Below are positions 51,286-59,691 of a stretch of 64,000 bases of DNA, in pieces. Under the pieces are notes generated by a model. That model searched no databases, was not told the origin of the DNA, and saw only the letters and a list, made by a program, of their open reading frames with translations. The DNA comes from Bradyrhizobium embrapense. GTDB lineage: Bacteria; Pseudomonadota; Alphaproteobacteria; Rhizobiales; Xanthobacteraceae. The position numbers and the translations under genes were made by a program. Every line of letters begins with the position of its first letter. The first letter of the stretch is position 1. The stretch is from the NCBI RefSeq assembly GCF_001189235.2, contig NZ_LFIP02000001.1, positions 1,353,450 through 1,417,449 of the forward strand. The letters are read 5' to 3'.

Positions 51286-52188
51286 ATGAACTCGAGCAAG
51301 CGCATTCTCGTTGGCGATGCCGGCGCGCAGATCGCGCTGGCACGATGGGGCGAGCCTGCCTCCGGCAAGCCGCCGGCGCTGCTGCTGCACGGCACCGGCT
51401 TTGTCGCCGAAGTATGGACCGAAGTCGCGGAAGCACTGGCCGCTGACTATACCGTCTACGCGCTCGATCGCCGCGGTCATGGCCTGAGCCACAAGCCTCC
51501 GGCCGACCGCTATCAGTTCCAGGATTTCGCCGACGATGTCTGCATGGTGGTCGAACGCCTCGATCTCCAGGACATCTACGGCATCGGTCACAGCGCCGGC
51601 GCGACCGACCTGATGCTCGCCACGAAGCTGATGCCGGATCGCTTCGCGCGGCTGTTCGTGACGGAACCGACCGCGATGGATCCACGCACGCCGCGCACCG
51701 GCGGCCTGAGCGAGATCGCGAACGGATCGGTGCAGGGCGTGCTGCGCCGCCGCGCCGAATTCGACAATGCCGACGATTTGTTCCGACGATTGCGCGCCGC
51801 GCCGGCGTTCGCGCCGTGGACCGAGCCGTCGCTATGGGCCTATGTTCATCATGGCTTTGCGCGGCTCGACGACGGCCGCATGCGGCTGCGCTGTACGCCC
51901 GAGATCGAGTCGGCGCTGCTCGGGCCGATCTTCCAGGCCATGGAGCAGATCTACACCGGCGATGCGCGCGGCAATCCGTTCCCGTGGTTCTCCGAGATCG
52001 CCTGCCCGGTCCGCATCGCCACCGCTCAGCAGTCATGGCCGATCTACAAGGAGATGGCCGACCGCGCCGCCGCCCTGATCCCGCACGCCAGCCGCTGGAC
52101 ATTCGACAATGTCGGGCACTGTGTCGCGCAGGAGGCGCCGGAGTTGATGGTCACTGCGGTCAGGACGTTTTCCGAGCGCTCCGCTTAG
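51286..52188 (+). CDS. alpha/beta hydrolase
   Basis: 300 residues from the ATG before NSSKRIL; an ATG at 51268 overlapping the GMC stop would add six residues. The oxyanion region is LLLHGTGF, the nucleophile elbow GHSAGA (Ser103), and the catalytic His lies in NVGHCVAQEAPELM. The strand order GYALDRRGHGLS-HKPP is the usual one. It may hydrolyse an ester or lactone formed by the GMC enzyme. Confidence 0.86.
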   Translation: MNSSKRILVGDAGAQIALARWGEPASGKPPALLLHGTGFVAEVWTEVAEALAADYTVYALDRRGHGLSHKPPADRYQFQDFADDVCMVVERLDLQDIYGIGHSAGATDLMLATKLMPDRFARLFVTEPTAMDPRTPRTGGLSEIANGSVQGVLRRRAEFDNADDLFRRLRAAPAFAPWTEPSLWAYVHHGFARLDDGRMRLRCTPEIESALLGPIFQAMEQIYTGDARGNPFPWFSEIACPVRIATAQQSWPIYKEMADRAAALIPHASRWTFDNVGHCVAQEAPELMVTAVRTFSERSA

Positions 52189-52259
52189 AGCACCTGCTCA
52201 TCGGCAAATTGGGGTCCGCCTTGCCTCAAGCGCGCCGATGACAATCGATCACCACGTCA

Positions 52260-52472
52260 TCATCGGTAGTCAAAGTGCCTCATCGAGTAAACCGGTGCGC
52301 GCACCGGCTGGATCGTCAGCCGGTAGACGATCAGGTTGGTGCCATCAAATGCCTCAAGCAGGTAGTCGCAAACCGGACAATGATACTCACCCTTGACGCC
52401 GGGTTCGGACCATAGCTCCAACCGCCGGAAACCCGCACCACAGCACGCGCACGTTACATCCGCTTTCCGCAA
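52260..52472 (-). CDS. small zinc-ribbon-like protein
   Basis: 70 residues from a TTG start (LRKADVTCACCGAGF), with GGGAG 10-14 bases upstream; an open frame continues further but has no similar look. Two CxxC pairs, CACC and CPVC (with YHCPVCDYLLEAFDG), can bind zinc. I recall small Bradyrhizobium proteins with the same start (RKADVTC) and core (CDHLLETFDG). The role is unknown. Confidence 0.6.
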   Translation of the reverse strand: MRKADVTCACCGAGFRRLELWSEPGVKGEYHCPVCDYLLEAFDGTNLIVYRLTIQPVRAPVYSMRHFDYR

Positions 52473-52953
52473 GTTCGTTTTCTCCCTGAAGCAATGCCAC
52501 TGTGCAGAACACGGCCAAAGCGATGGAGATTGGAGAGAAGCCCGGCGGAATGTCACTGCGAGGCTGATGTCTCCGACTCCGTCCTCATCATCGCCGCTGC
52601 AAATCGCGGGGTCCTGCTGCTGCAGAACGCCTCGAATCAAGGTTGGTTCAACAATTCCGGCTGCGCAGCGGGCGAAAAAAGTTAGTGAAACTCGGCAATG
52701 AAGGGGGCTGTCGCCTGACTGAGGATAACACGACAAGTCGCGCAGCCTCCCCCGTCTCGTAGTCTAGGCAATGCCGCTTCGACAGCAAAGTGCAGATTGT
52801 GCCTGAGTAATTTGAAGTAGGCGCCTGTTGCTGGCGCGGGAGCGCCCGCGGAACCGTGCATGCTTGGCGTTCCGTTGATCTACATCAACTCGGCGTCCCG
52901 CGAGCGACGCAGTTTGACGGTTCGCAACATCGTCCACTAGGGAGGGACACGCC
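52473..52953 (+). other. 481-bp intergenic region with one FixK-type box
   Basis: Between the small zinc-ribbon gene and the Gly-rich gene. The reverse frame of the zinc-ribbon gene runs on here without conserved features. The only clear element is the box at 52875-52888. No terminator or RNA gene was seen. Confidence 0.4.
52875..52888 (+). promoter_or_regulatory. FixK/FNR-type box TTGATCTACATCAA
   Basis: An exact TTGA-N6-TCAA palindrome (TTGAT-N4-ATCAA). It is centred about 72 bases before the ATG of the Gly-rich gene; with the site at -41.5 the leader would be about 30 bases. Confidence 0.75.
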
Positions 52954-53457
52954 ATGCTTCGTTGTATCCTCGCCGCTCTGGCAGCTCTGCTTCTCGTTGC
53001 TGTCTCCCTGGCTCCTGATGACGCCTATGCCCGCCGTGGCGGAGGCGGCGGCTTCCGCGGCGGCGGAGGCGGCGGATTTCATCGCGGCGGCGGCATGCAT
53101 GCCGGCGCCGGAAGGATGCATGCAGGAAGGAGCCATGGCGGAGGATATCGTGCTGCCGGCCGCGCGCGTCCCTCACACCCGATCGCGGGTCGTCCGGGCT
53201 ATCCGGGCCGTCCGATTGCCGGGCGCCCGGGCTATCCTGGCCGACCGATTGCAGGACGCCCTGGCCGTCCCGTCGCCGGCTATCCCGGTTATGGCGGAGG
53301 CTACTATCGACCCGGTTGGGGCTATGGCGCTGCGGCGGCCGGCGCCGCGGCCGCAGCCGGAGCGTATTACGGCAGCTATGGCTACTACGGCAACCAGGGC
53401 TGCTATTATAATCGATACGGTCAAATGGTCTGTCCGCAACAGCAGTATCAGTACTGA
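52954..53457 (+). CDS. secreted Gly-rich repeat protein
   Basis: 167 residues with AGGGAGGG before the ATG. A signal peptide (MLRCILAALAALLLVAVSLAPDDAYA) is followed by a Gly/His/Arg-rich part, three or four copies of the repeat RPGYPGRPIAG, an Ala-rich hydrophobic helix (AAAAGAAAAAGAYY) and a Tyr/Gln-rich end with two cysteines (GCYYNRYGQMVC). The family is unknown. The end (helix, Tyr, then C-x-Y-x-x-x-G-x-x-C) resembles the next gene's product. A FixK-type box precedes it. Confidence 0.75.
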   Translation: MLRCILAALAALLLVAVSLAPDDAYARRGGGGGFRGGGGGGFHRGGGMHAGAGRMHAGRSHGGGYRAAGRARPSHPIAGRPGYPGRPIAGRPGYPGRPIAGRPGRPVAGYPGYGGGYYRPGWGYGAAAAGAAAAAGAYYGSYGYYGNQGCYYNRYGQMVCPQQQYQY

Positions 53458-53603
53458 TCCGGCCGACCCGTCGTCGACAGATGGTTCATGCCGTCGCGGC
53501 GCCAGGTCGGGCTGCTCGGATTCGGCGAGGCCGTCCAGAATAGGTCACGCGCCAATGGAGGCTACGATCGCAATTGTGGCCCGGTCGAGCTTGCGCCAAG
53601 GGC

Positions 53604-53617
53604 TTGATCCAGATCAA
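53604..53617 (+). promoter_or_regulatory. FixK/FNR-type box TTGATCCAGATCAA
   Basis: An exact TTGA-N6-TCAA palindrome centred about 70 bases before the ATG of the next gene, the same spacing as at the other boxes in this cluster. Confidence 0.75.
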
Positions 53618-53680
53618 CGGCTCCACGCGCTGACGGCTTTCAAATTGGATTGATCGGGAGCTTTTGCTTGGAGGAGAGCG

Positions 53681-54010
53681 ATGAAGACAATTTCGCGGAC
53701 ATTCACGCTGGCAACGGCCGTCTTCGCCTGTGCCATGCTGCTATCCCTTGACCGCTCGGAACAGAGTGGCGTCTCGATTTCCGTCCAGAGCGCGCAAGCG
53801 CGCGTCGGCCGTCCTTTGACGCCCGTGAGCGTCGCGGGCGTCGCGCGTCGCCAGACGCGAAGGGCGGTGTACGGAACCGCTGCCGTGGGCGCTGCGGCGG
53901 CAGCCGGCGCGTATGGCTATTACCACTATCCTTCGAACGGTCAGGGTTTCGTCTGCCAGCCCGGCACGTATTTTCGTGGCGAGGATGGCCGCCAACATCT
54001 CTGCCAGTAG
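53681..54010 (+). CDS. small exported protein, relative of the Gly-rich protein
   Basis: 109 residues with GGAGAG before the ATG. A signal or anchor segment (LATAVFACAMLLSL) is followed by a basic stretch (RVGRPLTPVSVAGVARRQTRRAVYG), an Ala/Gly-rich helix (AAVGAAAAAGAYGYYHY) and an end with two cysteines (FVCQPGTYFRGEDGRQHLC). The Ala helix, Tyr run and cysteine end match the upstream gene's product. The function is unknown. Confidence 0.7.
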   Translation: MKTISRTFTLATAVFACAMLLSLDRSEQSGVSISVQSAQARVGRPLTPVSVAGVARRQTRRAVYGTAAVGAAAAAGAYGYYHYPSNGQGFVCQPGTYFRGEDGRQHLCQ

Positions 54011-54111
54011 CCGGAGCGCGAACGCTCTCGACGAGGAACAAGACGCATGAGCGTATAGAGGCTGCGTCCGGAGCGGTCGGAACAGCTCACGATCGAGCAA
54101 TTCGACGCTGG

Positions 54112-55215
54112 TCAAACCGGAGCATGCGATCCCGGCGGCACCATGTACAGCGTCATGGCGAAAATCGCGTAGATCAGCACGAGCAAGGCGCCAATGAACC
54201 ATGCCGACCGTCCGCTGTTGGTGATGAAGCAGGACGTGACGGAGGCGATCATGACCATCGTCACGGCACCCGGCCAGAACTGCAGGTCCATCGGCTTCGG
54301 GCCGATAACGTAGCTTAGAAGAACCAGCGCCGGCGCGACGAACAGCGCGATTTGCGAAGCGCTCCCGAGCGCGATGCTGACGCTCATGTCGAGCCGATTC
54401 TTGCGCGCCGCGGCGAACGCCACGGCCATTTCCGCTGCGGCGCCGACCAGCGCGACGATGATGAAACCGACGAATGCCGGGCTCAATCCCAGCGTCTCAC
54501 CGGCTTTCTGCACCGAACTCACGAATATTTCGCTGACCAGGGCAACCAGCACGGTGACCGCGAGAAGTGTACCCAACGCAAGTCCGATCGGCCAGCCGGC
54601 GCTGGCAGCCTCGCCATGCTCCTCACTTGCGAACAGCTCCTTGTGCGTCTTGAGCGAGAACAGCAAGCCGAGCCCATAGGCGCAGATCAGCAGCACCGCG
54701 AGGCCCGTGCTGAGTGTCAGCGCCATGGCCTCGCCGCGTGCCGGATCAAGATCGGCGACGGCAGAGGGGGCAAGCAGCGCAATCGTTGCCATCAGCAGCA
54801 ACGCTGCGTACATCCTCCCACCAGCCCGATTATACTCCTGAACATGATGGCGGAGCCCGCCAAGCAGGAACGATGCACCAAGCATGAAGAGCGAGTTGGT
54901 GACGATGGCACCGGCGATCGATGCCTTGACCAGCATGTATTCTCCCGCATGGAGCGCCGCGATCGCGATGATCAGTTCGGTCAGATTTCCCAGCGTTGCG
55001 TTGAACAGGCCTCCGATCGCGTCGCCGGTCTTCTCCGCGACGCTCTCCGTCGCGTGGCTGAGAAGAGCAGCCAACGGCACGATGGCGAGGACAGCGAGCA
55101 CGAACAAGGCTGTGTGGGCGGACGGAGCTGCCGTTTCGACCACAAGCACGATCGGCACGAAGATCAACATCCAAAGCAGCGGATTATGTCGAATTTCCTT
55201 GAGCAGAAGATGCAT
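54112..55215 (-). CDS. Ca2+/H+ antiporter (CaCA family, Cax/ChaA type)
   Basis: 367 residues and about eleven membrane helices. The two ion-binding repeats are ALFNATLGNLTELIIAIAAL-like (GGLFNATLGNLTELIIAI, first half) and VALVGAAAEMAVAFAAARKNRLDMSVSIALGSASQIALFVAP (second half), with the acidic residues of the exchanger. It exchanges cytoplasmic calcium (or similar cations) for protons. The gene is opposite the Spy-like gene, and each has its own FixK-type box between them. Confidence 0.9.
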   Translation of the reverse strand: MHLLLKEIRHNPLLWMLIFVPIVLVVETAAPSAHTALFVLAVLAIVPLAALLSHATESVAEKTGDAIGGLFNATLGNLTELIIAIAALHAGEYMLVKASIAGAIVTNSLFMLGASFLLGGLRHHVQEYNRAGGRMYAALLLMATIALLAPSAVADLDPARGEAMALTLSTGLAVLLICAYGLGLLFSLKTHKELFASEEHGEAASAGWPIGLALGTLLAVTVLVALVSEIFVSSVQKAGETLGLSPAFVGFIIVALVGAAAEMAVAFAAARKNRLDMSVSIALGSASQIALFVAPALVLLSYVIGPKPMDLQFWPGAVTMVMIASVTSCFITNSGRSAWFIGALLVLIYAIFAMTLYMVPPGSHAPV

Positions 55216-55274
55216 GGTACTGCCCGCTGAAACGAGTTGGGCAGCAATTTCTGATCACCAAGGGCGGCTCTGTC

Positions 55275-55288
55275 TTGATCTAGCTCAA
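55275..55288 (-). promoter_or_regulatory. FixK/FNR-type box TTGATCTAGCTCAA
   Basis: Fits TTGA-N6-TCAA. It is centred about 66 bases before the antiporter start (minus strand), so it is the likely control site of that gene. Confidence 0.7.
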
Positions 55289-55396
55289 TCCCTCTTCGCC
55301 GTCTCGCCGGCAGCGGCGTGCGCCATGGCGCCCTGTCCGAAGTCCCGGCCATTTTTCGAACGGTCAGAAGCATGTCCCTATCTCGGCTCCTTGCCC

Positions 55397-55410
55397 CTTT
55401 GACCTAGATC
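55397..55410 (+). promoter_or_regulatory. FixK/FNR-type box TTGACCTAGATCAA
   Basis: Fits TTGA-N6-TCAA. It is centred about 74 bases before the ATG of the Spy-like gene on the plus strand. Confidence 0.7.
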
Positions 55411-55477
55411 AACCTGCGCCGGATCAGCCTGTGCGTTTCTTCTCTGGGAGATCCACGACAGCGCCCAGGAGCCCGCA

Positions 55478-55984
55478 ATGACGAGGAACGCAGCCGCCGC
55501 AGTGATCGCACTTTTGATGACAACCTCGTCTCTCACCTTCGCAGCAGAGACATCCCCGACCGTCGGTGTGGCGTCACCCAGTGCCGCCGACCTCAAGAGC
55601 CTGACCGACATGCGCGTCGGCATCGTAAAAGCCGCCCTGCAACTCACCCCCGATCAGGAGAAATACTGGCCGGCCATCGAGGATGCGATCCGAACGAGAG
55701 CGCAAAACCGACAGGCTCGGCTGACGAAGCTTGCCGAAATGCACGACAACGATCCGATGGACGGCCTTCATGACGGCAATCCGGTCGAGATGATGCAACG
55801 CAGAGCGGACCGGCTAATTCAGCGTGGGACCGACCTCAAGAAGCTCTCCGATGCCTGGGAGCCGCTCTACAAGACATTGAGCGATGACCAGAAGAGAAGG
55901 ATGGCCTTCGTGTCGTTCGCCGTCATGCGGGGCATGCGAAATGCGATCGAGCAGCACGGCGGTCCGGAGGACGAGGACGAATAA
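55478..55984 (+). CDS. periplasmic Spy/CpxP-like (LTxxQ) protein
   Basis: 168 residues. The signal peptide MTRNAAAAVIALLMTTSSLTFA is followed by a helical domain with two LTxxQ-like motifs, LQLTPDQEKYWPAIEDAI and KTLSDDQKRRMAFV. Proteins of this group bind unfolded proteins or sense envelope stress. The end is acidic (GGPEDEDE). It has its own FixK-type box, as does the antiporter opposite. Confidence 0.82.
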   Translation: MTRNAAAAVIALLMTTSSLTFAAETSPTVGVASPSAADLKSLTDMRVGIVKAALQLTPDQEKYWPAIEDAIRTRAQNRQARLTKLAEMHDNDPMDGLHDGNPVEMMQRRADRLIQRGTDLKKLSDAWEPLYKTLSDDQKRRMAFVSFAVMRGMRNAIEQHGGPEDEDE

Positions 55985-56163
55985 GCCCCGGATGGCGCGG
56001 TGCGCTTCGGACGACATTCCGCAGCGCGGTCTGCCTTGCCAAGGCTTCTCGAGCGTCACGACCTGACGTTTGCGCTGCCTCGTTCAGACGACCTTCAAGT
56101 TTCGCCATCCGTCCCGCGTCGCTCTTCGCTCGCGAATTCCTGAACCCGCATGGGGGTTGAAGC

Positions 56164-56592
56164 ATGTATCGGCATATTCTCATTCCGACGGATGGGTCGG
56201 AACTGGCGAGGCATGGGATCGCACAAGGGTTGGCGCTCGCCAAATCCATCGGAGCCAAGGTCTCCGTGATCTTCGTCGTGGAACCTCTTTCAGAATTGAC
56301 GGGACATTTCCGCGAAACAGTCGCCAACTTTGCTGCCATGCGCAAAGAGCAGGCGACCAACGCGCTGAACGACGCGGCCAGGTCGGCTAAGGAGGCCGGC
56401 GTGTCTTGCGAAACAATGCTGGCGGAGAACGAGCAACCCCATCAAGCGATCATCGACGCGGCCGCGGACAAACGTTGCGACCTGATCGTCATGTCGTCGC
56501 ATGGACGCAGCGGACTCTCCATGCTCCTGATCGGCAGTGTGACGAACAAGGTGCTGGCGCAGGCGAAGAGCCCCGTGCTGGTTTGTCCGTGA
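56164..56592 (+). CDS. universal stress protein (UspA family)
   Basis: 142 residues, one Usp domain. The start is MYRHILIPTDGSELARHGIAQGLALAKSIGAKVSVIFVVE and the ATP-binding loop is SSHGRSGLSMLLIGSVTNKVL (G-2x-G-9x-GS), so it likely binds ATP. GGGGTTGA-type sequence precedes the ATG. No FixK-type box was found directly upstream, although Usp genes are common in low-oxygen regulons. Confidence 0.92.
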   Translation: MYRHILIPTDGSELARHGIAQGLALAKSIGAKVSVIFVVEPLSELTGHFRETVANFAAMRKEQATNALNDAARSAKEAGVSCETMLAENEQPHQAIIDAAADKRCDLIVMSSHGRSGLSMLLIGSVTNKVLAQAKSPVLVCP

Positions 56593-56703
56593 ATGGTCAG
56601 ACGTTTGACGAATGAAATCATCAGCGCAAAGCGCCTCCTGCCAAAAGAACCGCCGTCCCTTTGCGGGGACGGCGTAAGCCACTCACGCAGTACTGGAACT
56701 TTT

Positions 56704-56919
56704 TTAGTGTTCGCCGTGGTGCTCGGCGTGATGCCGGCTGGCCTCGGTGTGGTGATGCTGGGCATGGCTGGCGTGACCATGGGCGCTGTGGGCGTGATGC
56801 GCCGCCTTGTGGTGGTCGCCGGCTTCGTGGTGCTTGGCGGCTTCGCGATGATGACGCGCCGCGTGCTCGTGATGCTCTGCAGCCTTGTGATGGTGCTCAA
56901 CGCCTGCGTGGTCGCTCAT
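56704..56919 (-). CDS. small His-rich repeat protein
   Basis: 71 residues with GGGAG 8 bases before the ATG. About 40 percent of the residues are His, in repeats such as AAEHHEHAARHHREAAKHHEAGDHHKAAHHAH; Ala, Glu and Lys make up most of the rest. It has no signal peptide, so it is probably cytoplasmic. It could bind and store nickel, zinc or copper; this is inference from composition. The spacing of the His pairs suits an amphipathic helix. Confidence 0.75.
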   Translation of the reverse strand: MSDHAGVEHHHKAAEHHEHAARHHREAAKHHEAGDHHKAAHHAHSAHGHASHAQHHHTEASRHHAEHHGEH

Positions 56920-57079
56920 GATGATCTCCCGGTGGCGAATGAAGTCTGCCATTCATATGCCGGAGCGCTGACATTATGCTGACGGCTGCAAGACAGCTTT
57001 GTTGCGGCTGTTCATCTACGTTGCGGGGCATGACGATGTTGCGGCGCGTATCATCGCCGCTGCGCCGGCAGGTGCCCGG

Positions 57080-57487
57080 TCATTCCATCGGCGGAAAGCG
57101 ATCGTAGGTCGGCAGCTCATGCGCCGCCTCGATCCAGCGCAGCCGCTCCGCGACCTGGATATGCATGGTGGCCGGCACCGCGCCGGGATCATCATAGGTG
57201 CCGCTCTGGATGTCGATAAACCCCGGCAACATGTTGCCGTTGGTGTAGAAGAGCCCGGTGCCGCAGTTCGCACAGAAATGACGCCGGCCATGCTCTGAGG
57301 ACCGGTAGATGCCGGGCTGGCCCTTGGTCACCCTGACCATGCCTTCAGCGACCATCACCCAACCGACCATCGGCGCACCGGCATGGCGCCGGCAATCGGT
57401 GCAGTGACAGAGCGCATGGACGACCGGTTCCCCCGTCACCTCGTAACGAACCTCGCCGCAGTGACAGCCGCCGGTGACCTCAGACAT
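57080..57487 (-). CDS. GFA-family (Gfa-like) zinc protein
   Basis: 135 residues. The zinc-binding pattern GGCHCGEVRYEV, ALCHCTDCRRHAGAP and FCANCGTGLFY is that of glutathione-dependent formaldehyde-activating enzyme (Gfa) homologues. Most members of this length are of unknown function; formaldehyde activation cannot be assumed. It is divergent from the metallophosphoesterase operon. Confidence 0.88.
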   Translation of the reverse strand: MSEVTGGCHCGEVRYEVTGEPVVHALCHCTDCRRHAGAPMVGWVMVAEGMVRVTKGQPGIYRSSEHGRRHFCANCGTGLFYTNGNMLPGFIDIQSGTYDDPGAVPATMHIQVAERLRWIEAAHELPTYDRFPPME

Positions 57488-57737
57488 ATTTTCTCCGACC
57501 GATCAGTGGTTTGCGGGGTCGATAGCGTTGCAGGCCCCGGGCCTTCAATGGCGCATCTTGCCCTTGCGTCCACCTGTCGCGCCGCCCGCATGGCGGCCCA
57601 ACGTCACGGCCGGCTTTCCGGCTCTCACGAAATCGTCATCCCGGCCCTGAACCTCCCCCAAAGCCGCGGGAATAAACCCTTGGGCACGCCGATCACCTCC
57701 CCGGAAACCCAATCCTTGGGCCCATGGGAGACTTGTC

Positions 57738-58691
57738 ATGAGCGGACACGATCACAATCACCACGATGAAGAGAAAGGCGTCAGCCGACGCAAGGTGCTG
57801 GAGTGCATGACCTGGGCCGGCACCGGCGTACTCTGGACGATTACCGGCGGCGTGCCGCATTCACTCGGCATCGTCGGCTCGGCGGCAGCGGCGGAAGCCA
57901 CCACCGGCATGACCTTCATGCAAATCAGCGACAGCCATGTCGGCTTCGACAAGCCGGCCAACCCGAACGCGATCGGCACACTTGAGGAGGCGATCAACAA
58001 GGTCCGGGCGATGCAGGTCAAGCCGTCGTTCATGATCCACACCGGCGACATCACGCATCTGTCGAAGGCGTCCGAATTCGACGACGCCGATCGCATCATC
58101 TCGCAGGCCAAGCTTGACGTGCATTACGTGCCCGGCGAACACGATTTCATCGACGAGGAGGTCAAGCTCTACAAGGAGCGTTACGGCAAGGGCACCAAGG
58201 GCCCGGGCTACTACTCCTTCGACGCCGGCGGCGTGCACTTCGTCGGCCTCGTCAACGTCGTCGACCTCAAGGGCGGCGGCCTCGGCAATCTCGGCAACGA
58301 GCAGCTCGAATGGCTCGAGAACGACCTCAAGGGACGCTCGAAGTCGACGCCGATCGTGCTGTTCGCCCACATTCCGCTGTGGACGGTCTATCCGCAATGG
58401 GGCTGGGGCACCGAGGACGGCGCCCGCGCGCTGGAATACGTCAAGGGCTTCGGCTCGGTCACTGTGCTCAACGGCCACATCCACCAGGTGATGCAGAAGG
58501 TCGAGGGCAACGTCACTTTCCACACCGCGCGTTCGACGGCCTTCCCGCAGCCGGCGCCGGGTGCCGCGCCCTCGCCCGGCCCGATGAAGGTCGAGGATGC
58601 CAAGCTGCGCAGCATGCTCGGCGTAGCAAGCATCAACTTCAAGCAAAACAGCCAGCCGCTGGCGATCATCGACACGCCGCTGCAGGGCTAA
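57738..58691 (+). CDS. Tat-exported metallophosphoesterase
   Basis: 317 residues. A His-rich start (MSGHDHNHHDEEKG) precedes a twin-arginine signal SRRKVLECMTWAGTGVLW, cleaved near SAAAAEATT. The calcineurin-like motifs are D65-S-H67, GDITH (D104), GEHD (Glu134 where Asn is usual) and GHIH near residue 249. Metal-loaded before export, it should act on a phosphoester in the periplasm. It opens a four-gene run; the cupredoxin gene follows 24 bases after. Confidence 0.87.
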   Translation: MSGHDHNHHDEEKGVSRRKVLECMTWAGTGVLWTITGGVPHSLGIVGSAAAAEATTGMTFMQISDSHVGFDKPANPNAIGTLEEAINKVRAMQVKPSFMIHTGDITHLSKASEFDDADRIISQAKLDVHYVPGEHDFIDEEVKLYKERYGKGTKGPGYYSFDAGGVHFVGLVNVVDLKGGGLGNLGNEQLEWLENDLKGRSKSTPIVLFAHIPLWTVYPQWGWGTEDGARALEYVKGFGSVTVLNGHIHQVMQKVEGNVTFHTARSTAFPQPAPGAAPSPGPMKVEDAKLRSMLGVASINFKQNSQPLAIIDTPLQG

Positions 58692-58715
58692 CGGACAAGG
58701 CTAAGGGAAGAGACC

Positions 58716-59039
58716 ATGAGTTCGATCAACCGACGCGACTTCGGTATGGCCGTGGTCGCGACCATGCTGCTGCCGGTCACGGCGGCCCGTGCCGAAGACG
58801 TCGCGGTTCACATCGACAACTTCTCGTTCGCGCCGAACCCGCTCGACGTGAAGGTCGGCACCACCGTGACCTGGACCAACCGCGACGACATCCCGCACAC
58901 CGTGGTGTGTGCGGGCAAATTCCGCTCCAAGACCATGGATACCGACGGCACCTTCTCGTTCACCTTCACGGAGCCCGGCGAGTACAAGTATTTCTGCTCG
59001 CTGCATCCGCACATGACAGGCAGTATCAAGGTTGGGTAA
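58716..59039 (+). CDS. Tat-exported cupredoxin (blue copper protein)
   Basis: 107 residues. A twin-arginine signal (NRRDFGMAVVATMLLPVTAARA) is followed by an 80-residue plastocyanin/amicyanin fold with copper ligands His61 (DIPHTV), Cys94, His97 and Met100 (FCSLHPHM). It should carry electrons or store copper in the periplasm. It lies between the phosphoesterase and the sigma genes on the same strand. Confidence 0.9.
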   Translation: MSSINRRDFGMAVVATMLLPVTAARAEDVAVHIDNFSFAPNPLDVKVGTTVTWTNRDDIPHTVVCAGKFRSKTMDTDGTFSFTFTEPGEYKYFCSLHPHMTGSIKVG

Positions 59040-59133
59040 CGTGACCAGCCATACGATCACTGCGATGCCCGGCCGGTGGCCCACAGCCCCCGGCCGGGCG
59101 CAAGCCGTCTCACGACATGCCGGGCAGAACACG

Positions 59134-59691
59134 ATGGTTGTCAATGCGTCGCAAGACGATCCCGAAAAGGCGCGGCGCTTCCGCGAAGCCGCGCTGCCGT
59201 ACCTTGACGACGCCTATACGCTGGCGCGCTATCTGCTGCGCGATGCCGCCGACGCCGAGGATGCGGTGCAGGAATGCTATCTACGCGCCTACAAACATTT
59301 CGACAGCTACCGGGGCCCGGCAATGAAGCCGTGGCTGTTCGCGATCCTGCGCAATGTCTGCCGCGCCGAATATGCCCGGCGCAAGACTGCCCCGACCGTG
59401 GTCGAGGAGCTGCCCGAAGGCGGCGATCAAACGCCTATGTGGAATGAGGCGCCGGAGACCCCGGAAAAGCAGCTGCTGCGCCGCTTCGACGGCGACACCG
59501 TACGCAAGCTGGTCGCGGCGCTCGCCGAGCCGTTCCGCGAGACCTTTGTGCTCCGGGAAATTCAGAATCTTTCTTACCGCGAGATCGCCGATGTCGCCGC
59601 CGTGCCCGTCGGCACCGTGATGTCCCGCCTCGCACGCGCCCGCGCCATGCTGCGATCGGCATGGCTTGCGGAACAGGAGCAAGTGAAATGA
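59134..59691 (+). CDS. ECF-type sigma factor of the cupredoxin operon
   Basis: 185 residues from the ATG before VVNASQDDPEKARRF; a GTG at 59041, one base after the cupredoxin stop, is also in frame and would add 31 residues. Region 2 reads LARYLLRDAADAEDAVQECYLRAYKHFDSYRGPAMKPWLFAILRNVCRAEYARR; region 4 reads ALAEPFRETFVLREIQNLSYREIADVAAVPVGTVMSRLARARAML. The stop overlaps the anti-sigma start (ATGA). Confidence 0.85.
   Translation: MVVNASQDDPEKARRFREAALPYLDDAYTLARYLLRDAADAEDAVQECYLRAYKHFDSYRGPAMKPWLFAILRNVCRAEYARRKTAPTVVEELPEGGDQTPMWNEAPETPEKQLLRRFDGDTVRKLVAALAEPFRETFVLREIQNLSYREIADVAAVPVGTVMSRLARARAMLRSAWLAEQEQVK

Noticed and set aside
53161..53287. Short tandem repeats in the Gly-rich gene as a possible CRISPR array
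   Set aside because: The units (about 27-30 bp) are contiguous, without spacers, and encode RPGYPGRPIAG; they are coding repeats.
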